A stretch of DNA of 64,000 nt from Gymnodinialimonas ulvae (GCF_037543845.1 NZ_JBBIFX010000001.1:1364001-1428000); one strand, 5' to 3'. Counted from the first letter of the stretch, positions 34,774-43,749 are shown. A program made the numbers and translations. Notes: generated by a model not told the origin, from the letters alone.

Positions 34774-36315
34774 CTATTCGGACGCGGCCAACCCATCGGC
34801 CGCGCGCCGCGTGCCCGGCCCCACGTCACCATCAATGCGCATCGTGTAAAGGCCGCGTTCGGACAGGATGGTCTGGAACGCAATCGCCGTGTCGCGGTCC
34901 CACGGTGGGGTCTGGCCGTTCACCGTGCCGCGCATCGTGTCGATGTTGACCTCACCGCTTTCAAGCGCGGCCACGTAATCGGCGGCGGCGCGCTCGGGGT
35001 TGGCGGGGCGTCCGATGCCCTGTTCATACAGGAACCCACGCTCGGCAATGCCCACCGGATCCCCGGTTTCGGCCAGCATCTCGACCCAGCCGCCGCGTAG
35101 GAAATCACTGGGCGCGATACCATCGGCCCCATCCGAATATAGCGTGATCAGCGATTGCATCGCCTCGGCGCTGCCCGCATTGGCCAGCGTCACGAACAGC
35201 GGCACCGCAGCGCGCGGATTGGGCAGGTCAAGCCCCTCCAGCTCATCGCGCGGCACGCCCTCGCCGCTCAGGTAGGTCTGCGCCAGGTTCTGCTGCGCAA
35301 AGGGATAATCGCGCTCCGCGGCCTCCTCCATCAGGCGCAGGTATTCCGCCCCCGATTGCTCCACTCCGCGCCCGAGCCGGTACATGAATGCCAACGTCGC
35401 CGTGCCGGCCGTATCCCCGGCCTCTGCTGCCTGACGATAGAAATCGACCGCTTGTTCGGCATCCTCGCGCACCGGGCGCAGGCCGAAATTGTGGTAATCG
35501 CCCAACCGCGTCAGCGCGGGCGCAACACCGGCTTCGGCGGCCTGTTCATAAAGCGGAACCGCGCGACGGTGCCGACCCGAGGCCTGCGCCGCCGTGGCCA
35601 GATGGAAGAACGCCGCCCCCGCCTCGTCTGGCAGGGCCCGCGCCGCGTCACGGCAAAACGGCAGCGCCTCGCGCAGCGCGCCCAAGGCGGCAACCTGCGC
35701 CTCTTCGCTGGGGAAGTTCTCTGCGGACGGCGTGCCGGCGGTCGCAACGCAGGTCTCAAGCGCGGCCCGCGCCTCGGCCCGCGCGGCACTTTCGGCGGCC
35801 AGCGCATCGAACGCGGCCTGCGCCTCGGCGATGGCCGCCTGCCGGGCGGCTTCGGCCTCGCGCTCGGCGGTCAGGGCGGCGAAAGCCGATTGCGCGTCCT
35901 CAACCGCTTCGGCGCGGGTGGCCTGCGCTTCGGCCTCAGCGCGGGCGGCGGTTTCCGCGGCAAGCGCCGCAAAGGCGTCCCGCGCCGCGCCAACCGCATC
36001 GGCGCGCTCCGCCGTCGCCTCTTCCTCCGCCCGCGCGGCGGTCTCGGCAGCCAGCGCGGCAAAGGCTGCGAGCGCTTCTTCCACCGCACCTTCACTCGCT
36101 TCATCGGCCTCCGCAGCCACCTCGTCCTCGCCTTGTGCCGCGGCCCCCGTTTCAGTGTCCGGCGCGGCCTGCGCCAGCGCATCGAACGCGGCCAGGGCTT
36201 CCTCCACCGCTGCCGCGCGCTCCGCCGCTCCGTCATCCTGCGCCGTGGCCGCTCCCGCCATCAGCGCCAAAGCGGACACAAGTGAGATCGTACGCAACGC
36301 AACAGGCAGCTTCAT
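34774..36315 (-). CDS. exported Sel1/TPR-repeat protein with Ala/Glu-rich repeats
   Basis: 513 residues. Signal peptide MKLPVALRTISLVSALALMAGAATA, then residues about 30-185 in imperfect repeats of roughly 35 residues built on AVEEALAAFAALAAETAARA, predicted to be helical or coiled-coil. From about residue 200 come Sel1-like repeats (ALPDEAGAAFFHLATAAQASG, EAGVAPALTRLGDYHNFGL, AGDTAGTATLAFMYRLGRG) that act as protein-binding scaffolds. The C-terminus DGDVGPGTRRAADGLAAS resembles a peptidoglycan-binding fragment. Likely periplasmic. Convergent with the AhpD-like gene. Confidence 0.78.
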   Translation of the reverse strand: MKLPVALRTISLVSALALMAGAATAQDDGAAERAAAVEEALAAFDALAQAAPDTETGAAAQGEDEVAAEADEASEGAVEEALAAFAALAAETAARAEEEATAERADAVGAARDAFAALAAETAARAEAEAQATRAEAVEDAQSAFAALTAEREAEAARQAAIAEAQAAFDALAAESAARAEARAALETCVATAGTPSAENFPSEEAQVAALGALREALPFCRDAARALPDEAGAAFFHLATAAQASGRHRRAVPLYEQAAEAGVAPALTRLGDYHNFGLRPVREDAEQAVDFYRQAAEAGDTAGTATLAFMYRLGRGVEQSGAEYLRLMEEAAERDYPFAQQNLAQTYLSGEGVPRDELEGLDLPNPRAAVPLFVTLANAGSAEAMQSLITLYSDGADGIAPSDFLRGGWVEMLAETGDPVGIAERGFLYEQGIGRPANPERAAADYVAALESGEVNIDTMRGTVNGQTPPWDRDTAIAFQTILSERGLYTMRIDGDVGPGTRRAADGLAASE

Positions 36316-36379
36316 GGCAGGCAATTCCCCTATAAAATCAACATCAATGACGATAGCCACCGACCACGCAGCTGTCGAT

Positions 36380-36401
36380 ACCAATGCGTCACCAATGCGT
36401 C
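36380..36401. repeat. tandem 11-bp repeat
   Basis: ACCAATGCGTC occurs twice with no gap (36380-36390 and 36391-36401), one helical turn each, in the 235-bp gap between the divergent Sel1-repeat and GtrA genes. It may be a two-site operator or a simple duplication. Confidence 0.45.
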
Positions 36402-36550
36402 GATGGGCGCGGGAAATTGGACTGGCCAAGGCGTGGGGGCTGGGGCAGGTTCAAGCCGGACACAAAAGAGGCCAAGGCGCTGACACAGATCCACACCATC
36501 AAGCCGGCTGATCACGCCGCACAACGCCGTACATGCGGAGTACGATCGGC

Positions 36551-36961
36551 ATGAGCCGCACCACGCTCGTCGTCCGCTACACGGCTTTCGCCATCGTGGC
36601 CGTGATCGTGAACCTCGCGGTGCAACGGCTGGTGCTTATTGGCGGGGGCAATGCGCTTTGGTTCACCCTTGCCCTTGGGGCGGGAACGCTGGCGGGGCTG
36701 ATGGTGAAATACGTCCTCGACAAGCGCTGGATCTTTTTTGATCGGACCGCCGGGGCGGCGGCGCAGGGCAAGCAATTCGGGCTCTATTCGCTTATGGGTG
36801 TCGTCACCACGGTAATTTTCTGGGCGACGGAAACGGCGTTTTGGCTGATCTGGGGTACCGAATTCGCACGCGAGACAGGCGCCATAATTGGCCTTACCAT
36901 CGGCTATGTCACCAAGTACCAGCTCGACCGCCGGTTCGTGTTCCGCGAGGCCACGCCATGA
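36551..36961 (+). CDS. GtrA-family membrane protein
   Basis: 136 residues with four membrane helices and the typical GtrA pattern: VRYTAFAIVAVIVNLAVQRLVL, FTLALGAGTLAGLMVKYVLDKRWIF, a second half KQFGLYSLMGVVTTVIFW and GYVTKYQLDRRFVF. GtrA proteins help move polyprenyl-linked sugars or anchor glycosyl enzymes. GGAG lies ten bases before ATG 36551; an ATG at 36533 is possible. Its stop overlaps the DprE1-like start (ATGA), the same order as in the mycobacterial GtrA-dprE1-dprE2 locus. Confidence 0.85.
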   Translation: MSRTTLVVRYTAFAIVAVIVNLAVQRLVLIGGGNALWFTLALGAGTLAGLMVKYVLDKRWIFFDRTAGAAAQGKQFGLYSLMGVVTTVIFWATETAFWLIWGTEFARETGAIIGLTIGYVTKYQLDRRFVFREATP

Positions 36962-38259
36962 GCCTGATCAGCGGCTGGGGCCGGTATCCGAAGGTGGATT
37001 GCAACGTCGTCTCCGCCCGGTCGCAGGCCGATGTCGCACAGGCCGTGGCCGCGGCCCCCCTGATCGCGCGTGGCAACGGGCGCGCCTACGGCGATGCCGC
37101 GATGAACCCCGGTCAGACGCTTGCGATGACCGGCATGGACCGCATGTTATCGTTCGATGCGGGCGTTCTGGTGGCCGAGGCGGGCGTGCTTCTGGCCGAT
37201 ATCATCCACACATTTCTGCCGCGCGGCTGGTTCCCAATGGTCACGCCCGGCACCAAATACGTCAGCCTCGGCGGCGCGATTGCGGCGGATGTGCATGGCA
37301 AGAACCATCATATCGACGGCTCGTTCCGCGCCTGCGTCGATTGGGTCGACGTGATGGGCCCGGACGGCGCCGTGACCCGTGCCGCCCCCGGCGACACCCT
37401 CTTTGACTGGACCCTCGGCGGTATGGGCCTGACCGGTGTGATCCTGCGCGCCCAGATCCGTCTGCGTCCGGTCGAGACGATGTATATCGCGCAGGAAACC
37501 CGTGCCCTGACCTCGCTTTCTGCCACGCTCGATGCCTTCGATGAAACGCGCGATGCGCCCTATTCCGTCGCCTGGATCGATTGCTCGGACGGGCCGCACC
37601 ATGGCCATTCCCTCCTGCTGCTGGGGCGGCACGCAACCCCTTCGGAGCTCCCCTCGGGCTGGAACCGGTTCAACGTCAAACGCAAACGCAAGCTGCCGGT
37701 GCCGTTTGGCGCCCCACCCTTCGTGTTTCGCGGCCTGTGGCTGCGCGCACTCAACGGCATCTACTGGCGGCGCGGGGCGCGGCGCGCGGGCCAGGCGCTC
37801 GTGGACTGGGACAGCTATTTCTACCCCCTCGACGCGCTGGCCAACTGGAACCGGCTCTATGGCCGCGACGGCTTCGTGCAATTCCAATGCGCCCTGCCCA
37901 TGGAGACCTCCGCCACCGGCCTCGCCGCCCTGATGGATGCCATCGCCGCCGCGCAAACCGGATCCGTCCTGTCGGTCCTGAAACGGTTCGGGCCGCAATC
38001 CGGCCCTTTTTCCTTCCCAATGCCCGGCTACACACTGGCCCTGGATTTCCCCGCCTCAGATCGGAGCCTTGCCCTGATGCGCCAACTCGATGACATCACC
38101 CTTGCCCATGGCGGGCGCTTCTACCTCGCCAAAGACGCCCGCATGCCGGAGGCCGTCGCCAAGGCCGATCCACGCGCGGAGGCTTTCGCGGCGATGCGCA
38201 AGCAATCCGGCCTCTCTGACCACTTCACCTCGCTGCAATCGGAAAGGTTGGGGCTATGA
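36958..38259 (+). CDS. FAD-dependent oxidoreductase, DprE1-like
   Basis: 433 residues of the VAO/PCMH flavoprotein family. The FAD-binding RGNGRAYGDAAMNPGQTL, TPGTKYVSLGGAIAADVHG and HHIDGSFRACV strongly recall decaprenylphosphoryl-ribose 2'-oxidase, which oxidises the C2' of lipid-linked ribose in the first half of an epimerisation to arabinose. Starts as ATGA on the GtrA stop and ends as ATGA into the reductase gene. Lipid carrier and sugar are inferred; other polyprenyl-phosphoryl sugars are possible. Confidence 0.83.
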   Translation: MSLISGWGRYPKVDCNVVSARSQADVAQAVAAAPLIARGNGRAYGDAAMNPGQTLAMTGMDRMLSFDAGVLVAEAGVLLADIIHTFLPRGWFPMVTPGTKYVSLGGAIAADVHGKNHHIDGSFRACVDWVDVMGPDGAVTRAAPGDTLFDWTLGGMGLTGVILRAQIRLRPVETMYIAQETRALTSLSATLDAFDETRDAPYSVAWIDCSDGPHHGHSLLLLGRHATPSELPSGWNRFNVKRKRKLPVPFGAPPFVFRGLWLRALNGIYWRRGARRAGQALVDWDSYFYPLDALANWNRLYGRDGFVQFQCALPMETSATGLAALMDAIAAAQTGSVLSVLKRFGPQSGPFSFPMPGYTLALDFPASDRSLALMRQLDDITLAHGGRFYLAKDARMPEAVAKADPRAEAFAAMRKQSGLSDHFTSLQSERLGL

Positions 38260-38990
38260 GCGGCCCGGTCCTGATCCTGGGCGCGGCCTCGGGCATCGCG
38301 CGGGCCGTCGCGCGCAGCTTTGCCGAAGCGGGTCACCCGATCCAACTGGCCGCGCGCACTGCCGCGCGCCTGGAAGATGACGCCGCCGATCTGCGCACCC
38401 GCTATGGGGTCGCGGTCAGCTTGCATGATTTCGATGCACTCACCCTCGACAGTCACGCTGATTTCATCGCCGCCCTGCCCGCCCTGCCCGAGGTTGCGGT
38501 TTGTGCCGTCGGCGCCATGGGTGATCAGGATCAATCCGCCGCCGATCCGCAGGCCGCCGCCCACGTCATGCGCTCGAACTTCGAAGGCCCCGCCAGCATC
38601 CTCGCCCATCTCGCCAACGCGATGGAGGCGCGCGGCTCGGGCTGCCTCGTGGGCATCTCGTCGGTCGCGGGCGATCGCGGACGTGCCTCAAACTACATCT
38701 ACGGCTCGGCCAAGGCGGGCTTCACCGCCTTCCTGTCGGGTCTGCGCAACCGGTTGGCCAAAAAGGGCGTCCACGTCGTGACGGTTCTGCCGGGCTTCGT
38801 GCGCACTGCGATGCTTGACGGAATGGACACACCCGCCCCCCTGACCGCCGAGCCATCCGAGGTCGGGGCCGCCGTTCTTCGTGCCGTGCAGAAACAGACC
38901 AATGTGATCTACACGCGGCCGATCTGGCGTGTTGTGATGGCCGTGATCCGCAATATTCCCGAGCCGATCTTCAAGAAGACCTCGCTCTAA
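38256..38990 (+). CDS. short-chain dehydrogenase, DprE2-like
   Basis: 244-residue SDR with cofactor motif ILGAASGIARAVA, catalytic Ser in GISSVAGDRGRASN and Tyr-x3-Lys in YIYGSAKAGFTAFLSGLRNRL. The block GDRGRASNYIYGSAKAG is that of DprE2-type keto-reductases that complete the ribose-to-arabinose epimerisation with NADH. Four-base overlap with the DprE1-like gene shows the two act together. Confidence 0.83.
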   Translation: MSGPVLILGAASGIARAVARSFAEAGHPIQLAARTAARLEDDAADLRTRYGVAVSLHDFDALTLDSHADFIAALPALPEVAVCAVGAMGDQDQSAADPQAAAHVMRSNFEGPASILAHLANAMEARGSGCLVGISSVAGDRGRASNYIYGSAKAGFTAFLSGLRNRLAKKGVHVVTVLPGFVRTAMLDGMDTPAPLTAEPSEVGAAVLRAVQKQTNVIYTRPIWRVVMAVIRNIPEPIFKKTSL

Positions 38991-39161
38991 GCCTGCGGCC
39001 AAGCGCGGCTGGCGGGATTCCGCGCAAAATACAAGCGCTGCGGAAAAACTGAATTGATCTTGTTGCTAATTTAACACTTCCGTCATAGGCACGGTCAAAG
39101 TGATGGGACAGCACACCGCGGAAGGCACCGCGGACGCATAACGAAGGGGCAGTGCCTCAAG

Positions 39162-40742
39162 ATGGATGGGACAGCAACGGCCAGAGTCGTGCGGGGACGC
39201 GCGCTATCGGAAGACGTGCGGGGACGCACGTTTCCTTGCGATGCACCGACATGCGATGACGTGCATGAGCGGACGCAAGGCCTGCGCGCCGCCACCAATG
39301 CCGGCCCCTTCGACCATGCCAATGCCGTTCTTGGCCTTGTCCTGGGCACCACGCTTGCCGTTCTGAGTGGCGGATATGTCATTTATTCCAACGCCTTCGA
39401 CGCGCAACGCGCAGCGTTCGAACGTGTGATCACCGGCGAGACCGCCAGCGCGCCCGCATCCGATGTGCAGCCCGACCGCGCCTATCCGCTTCCTTCTGTC
39501 TTCGACACCACCGTTTCCGTGGCCATCGATAGCGGCCCGCGCACTCGTGTCGCGCCGAGCCTCGCCGAGGGCGCCGTGCCGGCGTCCCGCGCGCCAAACG
39601 CGTCTGACCGCCCGCTCTACACGATCGTTGAAGGCCGCCCCGAGATTGCGCCCGATCCGCGCCCCAGCCAGGGGCCCGACATCCTGACCGTGGCCCGCAA
39701 CATCACCATCGCCCGCGCGCGCACCTTCCCGCTGCCCGTGGCGCGCCCCGATGGCACGACGACGCCCGCCTGGCCCGATCCCGAGACCGGGCCTCAAACC
39801 TCTACCCTTCTGGCCGCCGCAAGCCCGCGCCCGGCGCTGCGGCCTTCGGATTTGGTGACACGCGTTGCCGCGCGCCCCGATGAGCTCGACTTCGAACTCG
39901 CGCGAGGCGAGGTCGGTGAAATTCCCGGCGGCAGCCTCTTTGGCGGTGGCGCGGGCGATTGCTCCCCCCGGCAGGCGCGCGAGATGCCGCGCCGTCCCGG
40001 CTCCGCTTCGGGCGGTGCGGCGGTGATGGCGGCGGTCGGCAACGGCTCGGGCTCGGGCCGCGACAATCGCCTCGTGCAAGAGGCGCTTCACGGCAATATG
40101 CCAAGCTATATGCGCGATCTGCAGCCCGTCACCTTCGACAACACCGTTGGCGGGCGCTCCGTCACCGTTACGATCTGCGTCACGCCCGACTACCTTGCCA
40201 TCGGGTCCGACAGCGACCATGTCCGTGTGCCCCTTGGCCTGCCCGCAGCACTGCGCGTGGCCGACGCCTTCGACATGATGCTGCCCACGACCTCGATGGT
40301 CGATGCCATTTACCGGCAAGCGGATGTGCGCATTGCACCCTCGCCGATGACGCCCGGTTCGGCCATGTCGTCGACGAACTATTTCGTCACCCATGATCAA
40401 ACCGTCGATGGCCAATTTTCCCGCGCGGGCGCGCAACAGGGCATGCTGGTGGCCGGTCACAAGAAAGACCTCGTCATCGCCAACCGCCTGTCGCGCAATC
40501 CGGGCCGCGTCGCGATCTATGGCTGGCACCGCACCAATGGCCGCGCGATCCAGCCGCTGTCGACCGTGCATGGCGAGTATTACGCCGATTATTCCCACGG
40601 CATCCGGCTGGTCAGCCGCACCGCCTTCGTGAACGGCGAGGCCGTTGATCTGCGCGAACTTCTGACCGATGAACGCTATGCCGGGTTCCTGAATTCTGAC
40701 GGGACCCTGACCGGGGCGACCATCCGGCTGGCGTCCCTTTAA
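39162..40742 (+). CDS. membrane-anchored hypothetical protein
   Basis: 526 residues, family not recognised by name. A cytoplasmic N-terminus with a doubled VRGRALSED/VRGRTFPCD motif (two GTGCGGGGACGC copies 30 bp apart) precedes one membrane helix at about 65-85. Then comes a long Pro/Arg/Ala-rich linker (about 90-260) and a folded C-terminal domain (about 300-526) with MPSYMRDLQPVTFDNTVGGR, SSTNYFVTHDQTVDGQFS, GHKKDLVIANRLSRNPGRVA and STVHGEYYADYSHGIRLVSR. Domain of unknown function, exposed outside the inner membrane. Follows the DprE2-like gene by 171 bp, so a cell-envelope role is possible. Confidence 0.6.
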   Translation: MDGTATARVVRGRALSEDVRGRTFPCDAPTCDDVHERTQGLRAATNAGPFDHANAVLGLVLGTTLAVLSGGYVIYSNAFDAQRAAFERVITGETASAPASDVQPDRAYPLPSVFDTTVSVAIDSGPRTRVAPSLAEGAVPASRAPNASDRPLYTIVEGRPEIAPDPRPSQGPDILTVARNITIARARTFPLPVARPDGTTTPAWPDPETGPQTSTLLAAASPRPALRPSDLVTRVAARPDELDFELARGEVGEIPGGSLFGGGAGDCSPRQAREMPRRPGSASGGAAVMAAVGNGSGSGRDNRLVQEALHGNMPSYMRDLQPVTFDNTVGGRSVTVTICVTPDYLAIGSDSDHVRVPLGLPAALRVADAFDMMLPTTSMVDAIYRQADVRIAPSPMTPGSAMSSTNYFVTHDQTVDGQFSRAGAQQGMLVAGHKKDLVIANRLSRNPGRVAIYGWHRTNGRAIQPLSTVHGEYYADYSHGIRLVSRTAFVNGEAVDLRELLTDERYAGFLNSDGTLTGATIRLASL

Positions 40743-40837
40743 GGCCACCGGAAACCCGCGTGATCGGCGCGGAACTCCGTGACCTGCCGCCAGCTCTTAG
40801 GCCAACATCCCGATCGGGCGAAGCGCTCACTGCAACA

Positions 40838-40865
40838 CCCCCCGGAAAACGTGATTTCCCGGGGG
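40838..40865 (+). terminator. putative terminator hairpin
   Basis: CCCCCGGAAA (40839-40848) pairs with TTTCCCGGGGG (40855-40865) with one bulged base, 95 bases after the 526-residue gene. The T tail (CGTTTCGC) is weak, so it may only be partial or bidirectional. Confidence 0.5.
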
Positions 40866-40911
40866 CGTTTCGCGGCAATCTGCCCTGCACCCCGCCCACA
40901 ATCCCGCGCAT

Positions 40912-40942
40912 AAAAAGAAAAGGCGCCACACCGGGCGCCCTT
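40912..40942 (-). terminator. rho-independent terminator for the SUMF1-like operon
   Basis: Read on the minus strand, a GGGCGCC / GGCGCC stem with a short loop is followed by TTTTCTTTTT (40912-40921 as A-rich on plus). It is 70 bases after the stop of the formylglycine-generating-enzyme-like gene. Three GTTAAC sites lie in the same gap (40948, 40965 and 40977 approximately). Confidence 0.7.
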
Positions 40943-41011
40943 CGTAGTTAACATCAGCTTCACACGTTAACCCATTGTTAACGAAGGATTATCGTTTCGC
41001 GCGCGAAACCC

Positions 41012-42040
41012 CTACCGCACGTCCCGGAAACAGCGGAAGCCAAGGTGATAATTCCTGTGGCTGCTCTCGCTCATCACGCGGGTGCCGTGCCAGAACGGCG
41101 CGCGCCAGCGGGCCCAATGTTCATGGGCGCGGATCGTGTCCCAGATGAACCAAGACCCTTTCATTTCCGTCACACCCAACGTCGTGGACCCGGCCGAGGC
41201 CATCTGGTCCTCCGACAAAGGCAGGTTCATATGCTCCGCCGCGTTGCCGTCGATGTCAAAGACCCCCAGCGGCGATTGGCAGGCCGGAAAGCTGCCCGCC
41301 GGATAGGTGTTTGACCCGCAGCCCTGAAAGCTGCCGCCATTGCACGAGGCGTTCTTGAACGAGCCCGTCGCGCAGACGCCCGATTGCCATGCGCCGATGG
41401 AATAGGTGCCCGAGGTGCTTGCGTAGTGATTGTTGTGCCAGTTGCGGATCGTGTTGACCGCGGCCGACCCGCTCATCCCGCGCACCAGATCGAAGGGGTA
41501 ATCGGGCGGCAAAAGCTGACCGGCGGCGGCCCCTTCCCATTCATGCGCGTCACCGATGCGCGCGCCTTCGGCCGCACAAAGCTGCGCGGCCTCATTGGCG
41601 CGGACCCACACGACCGGATAGGCCATCGGGATGTTGGGATATTCGAACATGTCCGCGCAGACCGTCGCATCCGCCGGGGTCTGGGTTTCGGGATCATAGA
41701 GTGGTACCATGTAGGGCCCGCCGCAGATCCGCTCGAACTCTCGGTTGCGGTAGCTGGCTTGAACCTGCTCGACCGAGCCGCCGATGCGGGTTGCTGCCTC
41801 TTCGGGGGTCAGCGGGTGCTGCGTGACCGCTGGGTTGCCCTGCCCCATCCAGCCGTTGGGCGAATTGGCGAAGATCTGGCGCACGCGGTTGATCTCGGAA
41901 TTAGACAGGCCGCGGATTTCCTGCAGTTGCTGGAACAAAAGTTCGTTGCGTTCGCCAAGCGTCTGAGCATCTGCCGCAGCGCCCGTCACCGCCAGGGCAA
42001 GCGCCGTGCATGCCGTCTTCAAACTCGTGCCAAATCCCAT
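41012..42040 (-). CDS. exported formylglycine-generating-enzyme-like (SUMF1) protein
   Basis: 342 residues, signal peptide MGFGTSLKTACTALALAVTGAAADA. The fold family is shown by VRANEAAQLCAAEGARIGDAHEWEGAA, FDIDGNAAEHMNLP (in place of DMAGNVWEW) and HLGFRCFRDV at the C-terminus. It is Cys-rich around GVCATGSFKNASCNGGSFQGC. Members generate formylglycine in sulfatases or act as sugar/lectin-like or hydroxylase-like proteins; which applies here is unknown. The GGAGG before ATG 42040 fixes the start, and TGATG links it to the upstream 569-residue gene. Confidence 0.8.
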   Translation of the reverse strand: MGFGTSLKTACTALALAVTGAAADAQTLGERNELLFQQLQEIRGLSNSEINRVRQIFANSPNGWMGQGNPAVTQHPLTPEEAATRIGGSVEQVQASYRNREFERICGGPYMVPLYDPETQTPADATVCADMFEYPNIPMAYPVVWVRANEAAQLCAAEGARIGDAHEWEGAAAGQLLPPDYPFDLVRGMSGSAAVNTIRNWHNNHYASTSGTYSIGAWQSGVCATGSFKNASCNGGSFQGCGSNTYPAGSFPACQSPLGVFDIDGNAAEHMNLPLSEDQMASAGSTTLGVTEMKGSWFIWDTIRAHEHWARWRAPFWHGTRVMSESSHRNYHLGFRCFRDVR

Positions 42041-43749
42041 CACTGCCTCCGCAAAAGGTAAAAGAAATCCCGGTTGTCAGGCGCTTGAATGAAGCGCGCG
42101 ACACGGCCGTTGTCCGGATCGGCCTCGGCCATGCCCGAGACGAGGTGCTGCCAGCGCATCTCTTCCTCGCCTTGCTCATCGTGGATGTAGAGCGCCATGT
42201 ACGTGTGCTCCTGCGAATTCATGTCGAGAAGCATCGCATAATCGCAGTCGTAGGCCTGAAATGTGCGGGCCATGGCCGAAGGCGTGGCCGACGAGAAATA
42301 CGCGTAGATCAGGAATTGCCGGCCCTCGACCGTGCGCATGCAGGCCCCGCCGCGCAGGGTGCGCAGGGTCGCGTTGGCATCGCCCGACCAATTGCCGCCG
42401 CCCCAGTTTGTCACGCGGTCGCCGGGCACGCCGTTCTCGATGATCGGCACGCCGTTTTGCCGCGCAAACATCAGCTCCGGCAGAAGCGCGTCATCCGCGT
42501 CAGACCACGTGCGCATGTTCACCTCGCCGTCCTGGGTCAGGTAAAGCGTCGCAAGGTTGGGCCAGAGCCGCGACAGCAGAACGCCGTTCTGCATGAAGCC
42601 GTAGTGGTGGCCGTAGTTGAAGGTCGCGTAATCGCCGAAGCGCCACGCACCATGATCCCGCTTGAAACCGCCGGTGAAGGTCGCAGCGACGCGGTCCACG
42701 AAAGCGGGGCTGAGCATACCGGTGCGCACGAGCGGGTCAGGCCGGTTGAAGCCGTCGGGGCCGGAGCCCTGCCCATGCCGGTTCGACGGGCGCGAAGACC
42801 AGCCAAGGCGCGGGTGTTCGGTGCCAAGCTCGTATCCGATATCGAACCGCGCCATGTCGAAGGCCACAAGATACACGTCTGCGCGCCGCTCGGTCCCGTC
42901 GAGCCCATTGGCGCCGGGAACCTGAAAGACGTCACCCGCAATCATCGCGGGCTGCATCGCGGAGGCGTAGACGCCGGGGCTGTCGGCCACCTCGTACCAA
43001 GAGCCCGCCGTCATCGCGCCGGCATCTGTCCCGGTCAGCTCGAATCCCATGAACGGGCGCATGTTGGGTGTGCTGTCGAGACGTGCGGTGCCAAGCAGTT
43101 CAACGCCGTCGATCTCTTCCACCGCTTCCTCGTCTTCGGAGGAGACCATGAAGGCATCCTCGAAAAACGCTCCCTTGATCAGGTTCACAATGGATTCGCC
43201 GAAAACGATATTGTCACGCAGGAATTCCGCAACGGCTTCGCGGGTGGTGCGATTCCCGCTTACGGGATTGCGGACGAAAAGGCTCCAATCGCAAACCGGG
43301 GCAAATGGCAGGGCGCCGGATTGGGCCTCATCCAATTCGCCATCTTCCCACGGGGCGCATGCAAAACTGTCGCCATCGCCTTCAATCAAAAGGGCCGGTC
43401 CATCTTCATCAATCAGCGACACGTCCCAGATGTCCGGCGCGCCATTTTCGAAATGCGCGAACCGTGAGCGCCCACCCTCGGGGGTGATCTGCAGCACGAA
43501 CCATGAGTTCACCGAAGGGTTGAGTGAGGTCAGTGTAAAGGTGGTGCCATCTGCGTCGATCAGCGTCTGCGCGTTGCGCAATGGCTGCATGGCGAAGACC
43601 GAGCCCGGCACGTTCTGGTTGAGTTCCGCAAGCTGGGTGTCGAGAGTGGATTGGTCCGGCAAGTCAATGCCTTGTGCGGCCCCGATCCCGGTGGTGAACA
43701 AAAGCGCAGAAACACAGGAAACAGCGGCGGAACGGAAAAACGGCGGCAA
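42040..43749 (-). CDS. exported protein of unknown function, possibly phosphodiester-glycosidase-like
   Basis: 569 residues with signal peptide MPPFFRSAAVSCVSALLFTTGIGAAQG. No family recognised with certainty. The C-terminal part has RQNGVPIIENGVPGDRVTNWG, LRGGACMRTVEGRQFLIYAYFSSAT and YDCDYAMLLDMNSQEHTYMALY, arranged as in secreted phosphodiester glycosidases (NAGPA), where an Asp in an LNLDGG-like block is catalytic. An acidic SEDEEAVEEIDG stretch lies near residue 205. TTG is the only plausible start, eight bases after GGAG. Translationally coupled (TGATG) to the SUMF1-like gene, so the two products probably act on the same target. Confidence 0.65.
   Translation of the reverse strand: MPPFFRSAAVSCVSALLFTTGIGAAQGIDLPDQSTLDTQLAELNQNVPGSVFAMQPLRNAQTLIDADGTTFTLTSLNPSVNSWFVLQITPEGGRSRFAHFENGAPDIWDVSLIDEDGPALLIEGDGDSFACAPWEDGELDEAQSGALPFAPVCDWSLFVRNPVSGNRTTREAVAEFLRDNIVFGESIVNLIKGAFFEDAFMVSSEDEEAVEEIDGVELLGTARLDSTPNMRPFMGFELTGTDAGAMTAGSWYEVADSPGVYASAMQPAMIAGDVFQVPGANGLDGTERRADVYLVAFDMARFDIGYELGTEHPRLGWSSRPSNRHGQGSGPDGFNRPDPLVRTGMLSPAFVDRVAATFTGGFKRDHGAWRFGDYATFNYGHHYGFMQNGVLLSRLWPNLATLYLTQDGEVNMRTWSDADDALLPELMFARQNGVPIIENGVPGDRVTNWGGGNWSGDANATLRTLRGGACMRTVEGRQFLIYAYFSSATPSAMARTFQAYDCDYAMLLDMNSQEHTYMALYIHDEQGEEEMRWQHLVSGMAEADPDNGRVARFIQAPDNRDFFYLLRRQ

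Noticed and set aside
39188..39230. Two GTGCGGGGACGC copies 30 bp apart as a regulatory repeat
   Set aside because: They lie inside the coding region and encode a repeated VRGR motif, so a protein-level duplication explains them.
39204..40748. 514-codon minus-strand frame
   Set aside because: Antisense to the 526-residue membrane-anchored protein; its translation is rich in Arg/Gly/His without domain pattern, while the plus frame has a membrane helix and a folded-looking domain.
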